From contig NZ_AP026978.1 of NCBI RefSeq assembly GCF_027924405.1, forward strand, positions 4,402,001 through 4,466,000: DNA of 64,000 bases, read 5' to 3'. Positions 62,405 to 64,000 of this stretch are shown in pieces. The DNA comes from Nocardia sputorum (lineage in GTDB: Bacteria > Actinomycetota > Actinomycetes > Mycobacteriales > Mycobacteriaceae). The first letter of the stretch is position 1. Every line of letters starts with the position of its first letter. The position numbers and the translations under genes were made by a program. The notes under the pieces are model-generated. The model had not been told where the DNA came from and made no database searches. It was given only the letters and a program-made list of their open reading frames with translations.

Positions 62405-64000
62405 TCACCTCACTTCGATTTCGTGTGGGCCGGCGTCGACCAGTCCGAGGGGGCCGATGCAGACGTCGGCGCAGCTCACTTGCCCGTCGGACACCAGTTC
62501 GAGGGCGAGGACATGAGCGATCCCCGGCACCTTGCCGATGACGGTCAGTACCTCCGAGTGGTGGACGTCGCGGCCGAACGGCCACCCGGCGCCGTCGGGG
62601 CCGCCGGTCAGCGGGTGCAGGAAGCCATCGAGGGCGGCACGGACGGCGGTCGCAAGTCCCGCGGTCGGGGTGCCCGCTGTGGCCTGGACCGTGGCCCGGA
62701 CGGTGACGTGGACGTACTCTGGCTCAGCCACCTCGACCCGGGTGCCGATCATGCGTCGCCGGTTCAGGTAGGCGGCCACCGCCCTCCGCAGGCCGGGAGT
62801 GGGTACCGGGCGGTCGGCGGGCAGGTGCGGGAGGACTAGCACCGTGACGACACCGGGCGCGGTCTGGAACGGGAATCCGGGGTGTGTGTTGGCTCGGGCT
62901 TCGGCGCGGGCGAGACGGACCCCCGGCGTCTGCCGGGCCAGCGCGGCGTAGTCGTCCAGCGTGACGGCGCGCGCGGCGTCCTCCCGTTCATCGCGGGCCC
63001 GCGCGATCGCGGCCGACACCGACTCGGCGGCGGCGCCATCCGCGGCGGGCGTGATGTTCGCGATCCACACCAGCCGACCGGCAAGTGCCTTCAGGTCACC
63101 GGCGACGGCCCGGTTGTGTGCCGAGTCGGCCAGCCGGTCGATCGTCCGCGTCGCGAGGTTGCCGTCGGCGGCGCGGGTGATGTCCGCGGTCACCAGCAGC
63201 GTCGTCCCTGCGGGGGCGGTACGGCCGTGCTCGCCGTCGCCGAGCAAAATCGTTCCAGCGGTCGGGTCGGCGGTGAGGTGTGCGTCGGAGCGGGTGGAGG
63301 CGTCGAAGTCGGGCCGGGCAGACCAGATCCGCCACGTTCCGTCCTCCAGTCCGGTGACCCGCAGGGACGCCGCGACCAGTGGCGCGTCGGGCACGTCGAT
63401 GCGCTGCCCGGGCCCGCCGGTGCCGCGGGCCACCGCCGCGGCTTCGACGATCAGCGAGCGTTTCACCCTGTCGAGGGCCAGCAGCCGGACAGCGGGGATG
63501 CCGGCGCGGGGCGGCCCGAACCGGATCCGCCGCACCTGACCGCGGCGGTCCAGGTCCACGTCCAGTTCGACGAACTCTCCCGGGACCGGCTCCTCGCCGC
63601 TCACCTGCGCGCCTTGGGCGAGCTGCAGCCGGGTGGTCGCAGGGACGGCCTGCTCCACCTCTACAGGGTTGTCGGTCAGCCCTTGCAAGACAGGTGGGGC
63701 GTCGAATCCGCCGTGGATCAGCCGGGCTCGCAGCCAGACCAGAGCCTCTGGGTGGGCGCCGAGGCTTCCTGCTGGTACCGGTCCGGGTATGCGGAGGACA
63801 ACCCGCCCGTCGAGGGTCATGGCCCGGGTGTCGTCGTCGACTTCCTCGGGGGCGAGCCGGGTCCAGTGCCCGGCACCGTTGCGCAGTTCCCACGACAGCA
63901 CGGCACTGTGGTGGACGGCTCGGCGCGGTTCGGTGGTTTCTTTCTCCTGCTCATCGCAGTGCAGGATCTTCCAGGGCGGGACGCAGTCTGCGGTTGCGGC
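62405..64000 (-). CDS. Baseplate J-like protein (Afp11-type), 5' end outside window
   Basis: At least 530 residues; the frame stays open to the window edge, so the N-terminus is missing. Residues after LGDGEHGRTAPAGTTLLVT, then RTIDRLADSAHNRAVAGDLKAL, AARAVTLDDYAALARQTPGVRLARAEA and VTVLVLPHLPADRPVPTPGLRRAVAAYLNRRRMIGTRVEVAEP are typical of the P2 gpJ / baseplate J family that forms the baseplate wedge. The C-terminus ends with GWPFGRDVHHSEVLTVIGKVPGIAHV. First gene in this window of the - strand eCIS operon. Confidence 0.88.
   Translation of the reverse strand, partial: AATADCVPPWKILHCDEQEKETTEPRRAVHHSAVLSWELRNGAGHWTRLAPEEVDDDTRAMTLDGRVVLRIPGPVPAGSLGAHPEALVWLRARLIHGGFDAPPVLQGLTDNPVEVEQAVPATTRLQLAQGAQVSGEEPVPGEFVELDVDLDRRGQVRRIRFGPPRAGIPAVRLLALDRVKRSLIVEAAAVARGTGGPGQRIDVPDAPLVAASLRVTGLEDGTWRIWSARPDFDASTRSDAHLTADPTAGTILLGDGEHGRTAPAGTTLLVTADITRAADGNLATRTIDRLADSAHNRAVAGDLKALAGRLVWIANITPAADGAAAESVSAAIARARDEREDAARAVTLDDYAALARQTPGVRLARAEARANTHPGFPFQTAPGVVTVLVLPHLPADRPVPTPGLRRAVAAYLNRRRMIGTRVEVAEPEYVHVTVRATVQATAGTPTAGLATAVRAALDGFLHPLTGGPDGAGWPFGRDVHHSEVLTVIGKVPGIAHVLALELVSDGQVSCADVCIGPLGLVDAGPHEIEVR

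Overview
The window is high-GC (about two thirds G+C) actinobacterial DNA. Gene families and codon choice suggest a Nocardia- or Rhodococcus-like member of the Mycobacteriales; that is an inference, since no rRNA or core housekeeping gene is present. It reads as a mosaic of accessory DNA: plasmid or integrative-element genes, insertion sequences, a CRISPR-Cas locus, two giant NTPases that look like phage-defence proteins, gene debris, and the end of a contractile tail-like (extracellular contractile injection system, eCIS) cluster.

1-12.4 kb (+ strand): a tightly packed, translationally coupled plasmid-type operon. It holds an amidoligase and its class II glutamine amidotransferase partner, several small unknown proteins, DUF4192, a DprA-like protein, a ParB-like protein, SSB, a Zn-finger-bearing unknown and a DUF4326 protein. 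12.4-16 kb: a C-rich, G-poor tract, then a decayed tyrosine recombinase split by an IS3-family element (3-bp target duplication), then hairpin-rich non-coding DNA with a good promoter. 16-20.8 kb: a MobF (TraA/TrwC) relaxase-helicase. The hairpin region in front of it is a candidate oriT. No coupling protein or type IV secretion gene is present.

20.9-23.7 kb (- strand): an operon of two actinobacterial unknowns, a methyltransferase-like protein and a CYTH phosphatase/cyclase-fold protein. 23.9-32.3 kb: two near-identical, inverted IS21-family elements, each with its own 5-bp target duplication. They bracket an XRE-TPR regulator, an aminoglycoside-phosphotransferase-like kinase, an AbrB-like protein and a tyrosine integrase.

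32.3-42.5 kb: a complete type I-C CRISPR-Cas locus on the - strand (cas3-cas5c-cas8c-cas7c-cas4-cas1-cas2) with an array at each end. The two arrays have different repeats whose stems covary, and leaders with conserved blocks at identical distances. The second IS21 copy sits in the old end of array 1. 42.5-44.2 kb: att-like repeats and a frameshifted phage integrase.

44.2-53.6 kb: two very large STAND-type NTPases (1552 and 1338 aa). The second combines an N-terminal NACHT-like NTPase, a long helical region and a C-terminal PD-(D/E)XK-like nuclease; with the CRISPR locus they form a probable defence island. 53.6-55.7 kb: an orphan promoter with hairpins, then integrase, DUF2637 and IS256 fragments. 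55.8-64 kb (- strand): the downstream end of an eCIS/phage-tail-like operon: baseplate J-like protein (cut by the window edge), a beta-propeller/tail-protein-I fusion, four related small baseplate-associated proteins and a membrane-tailed protein that may be cargo.
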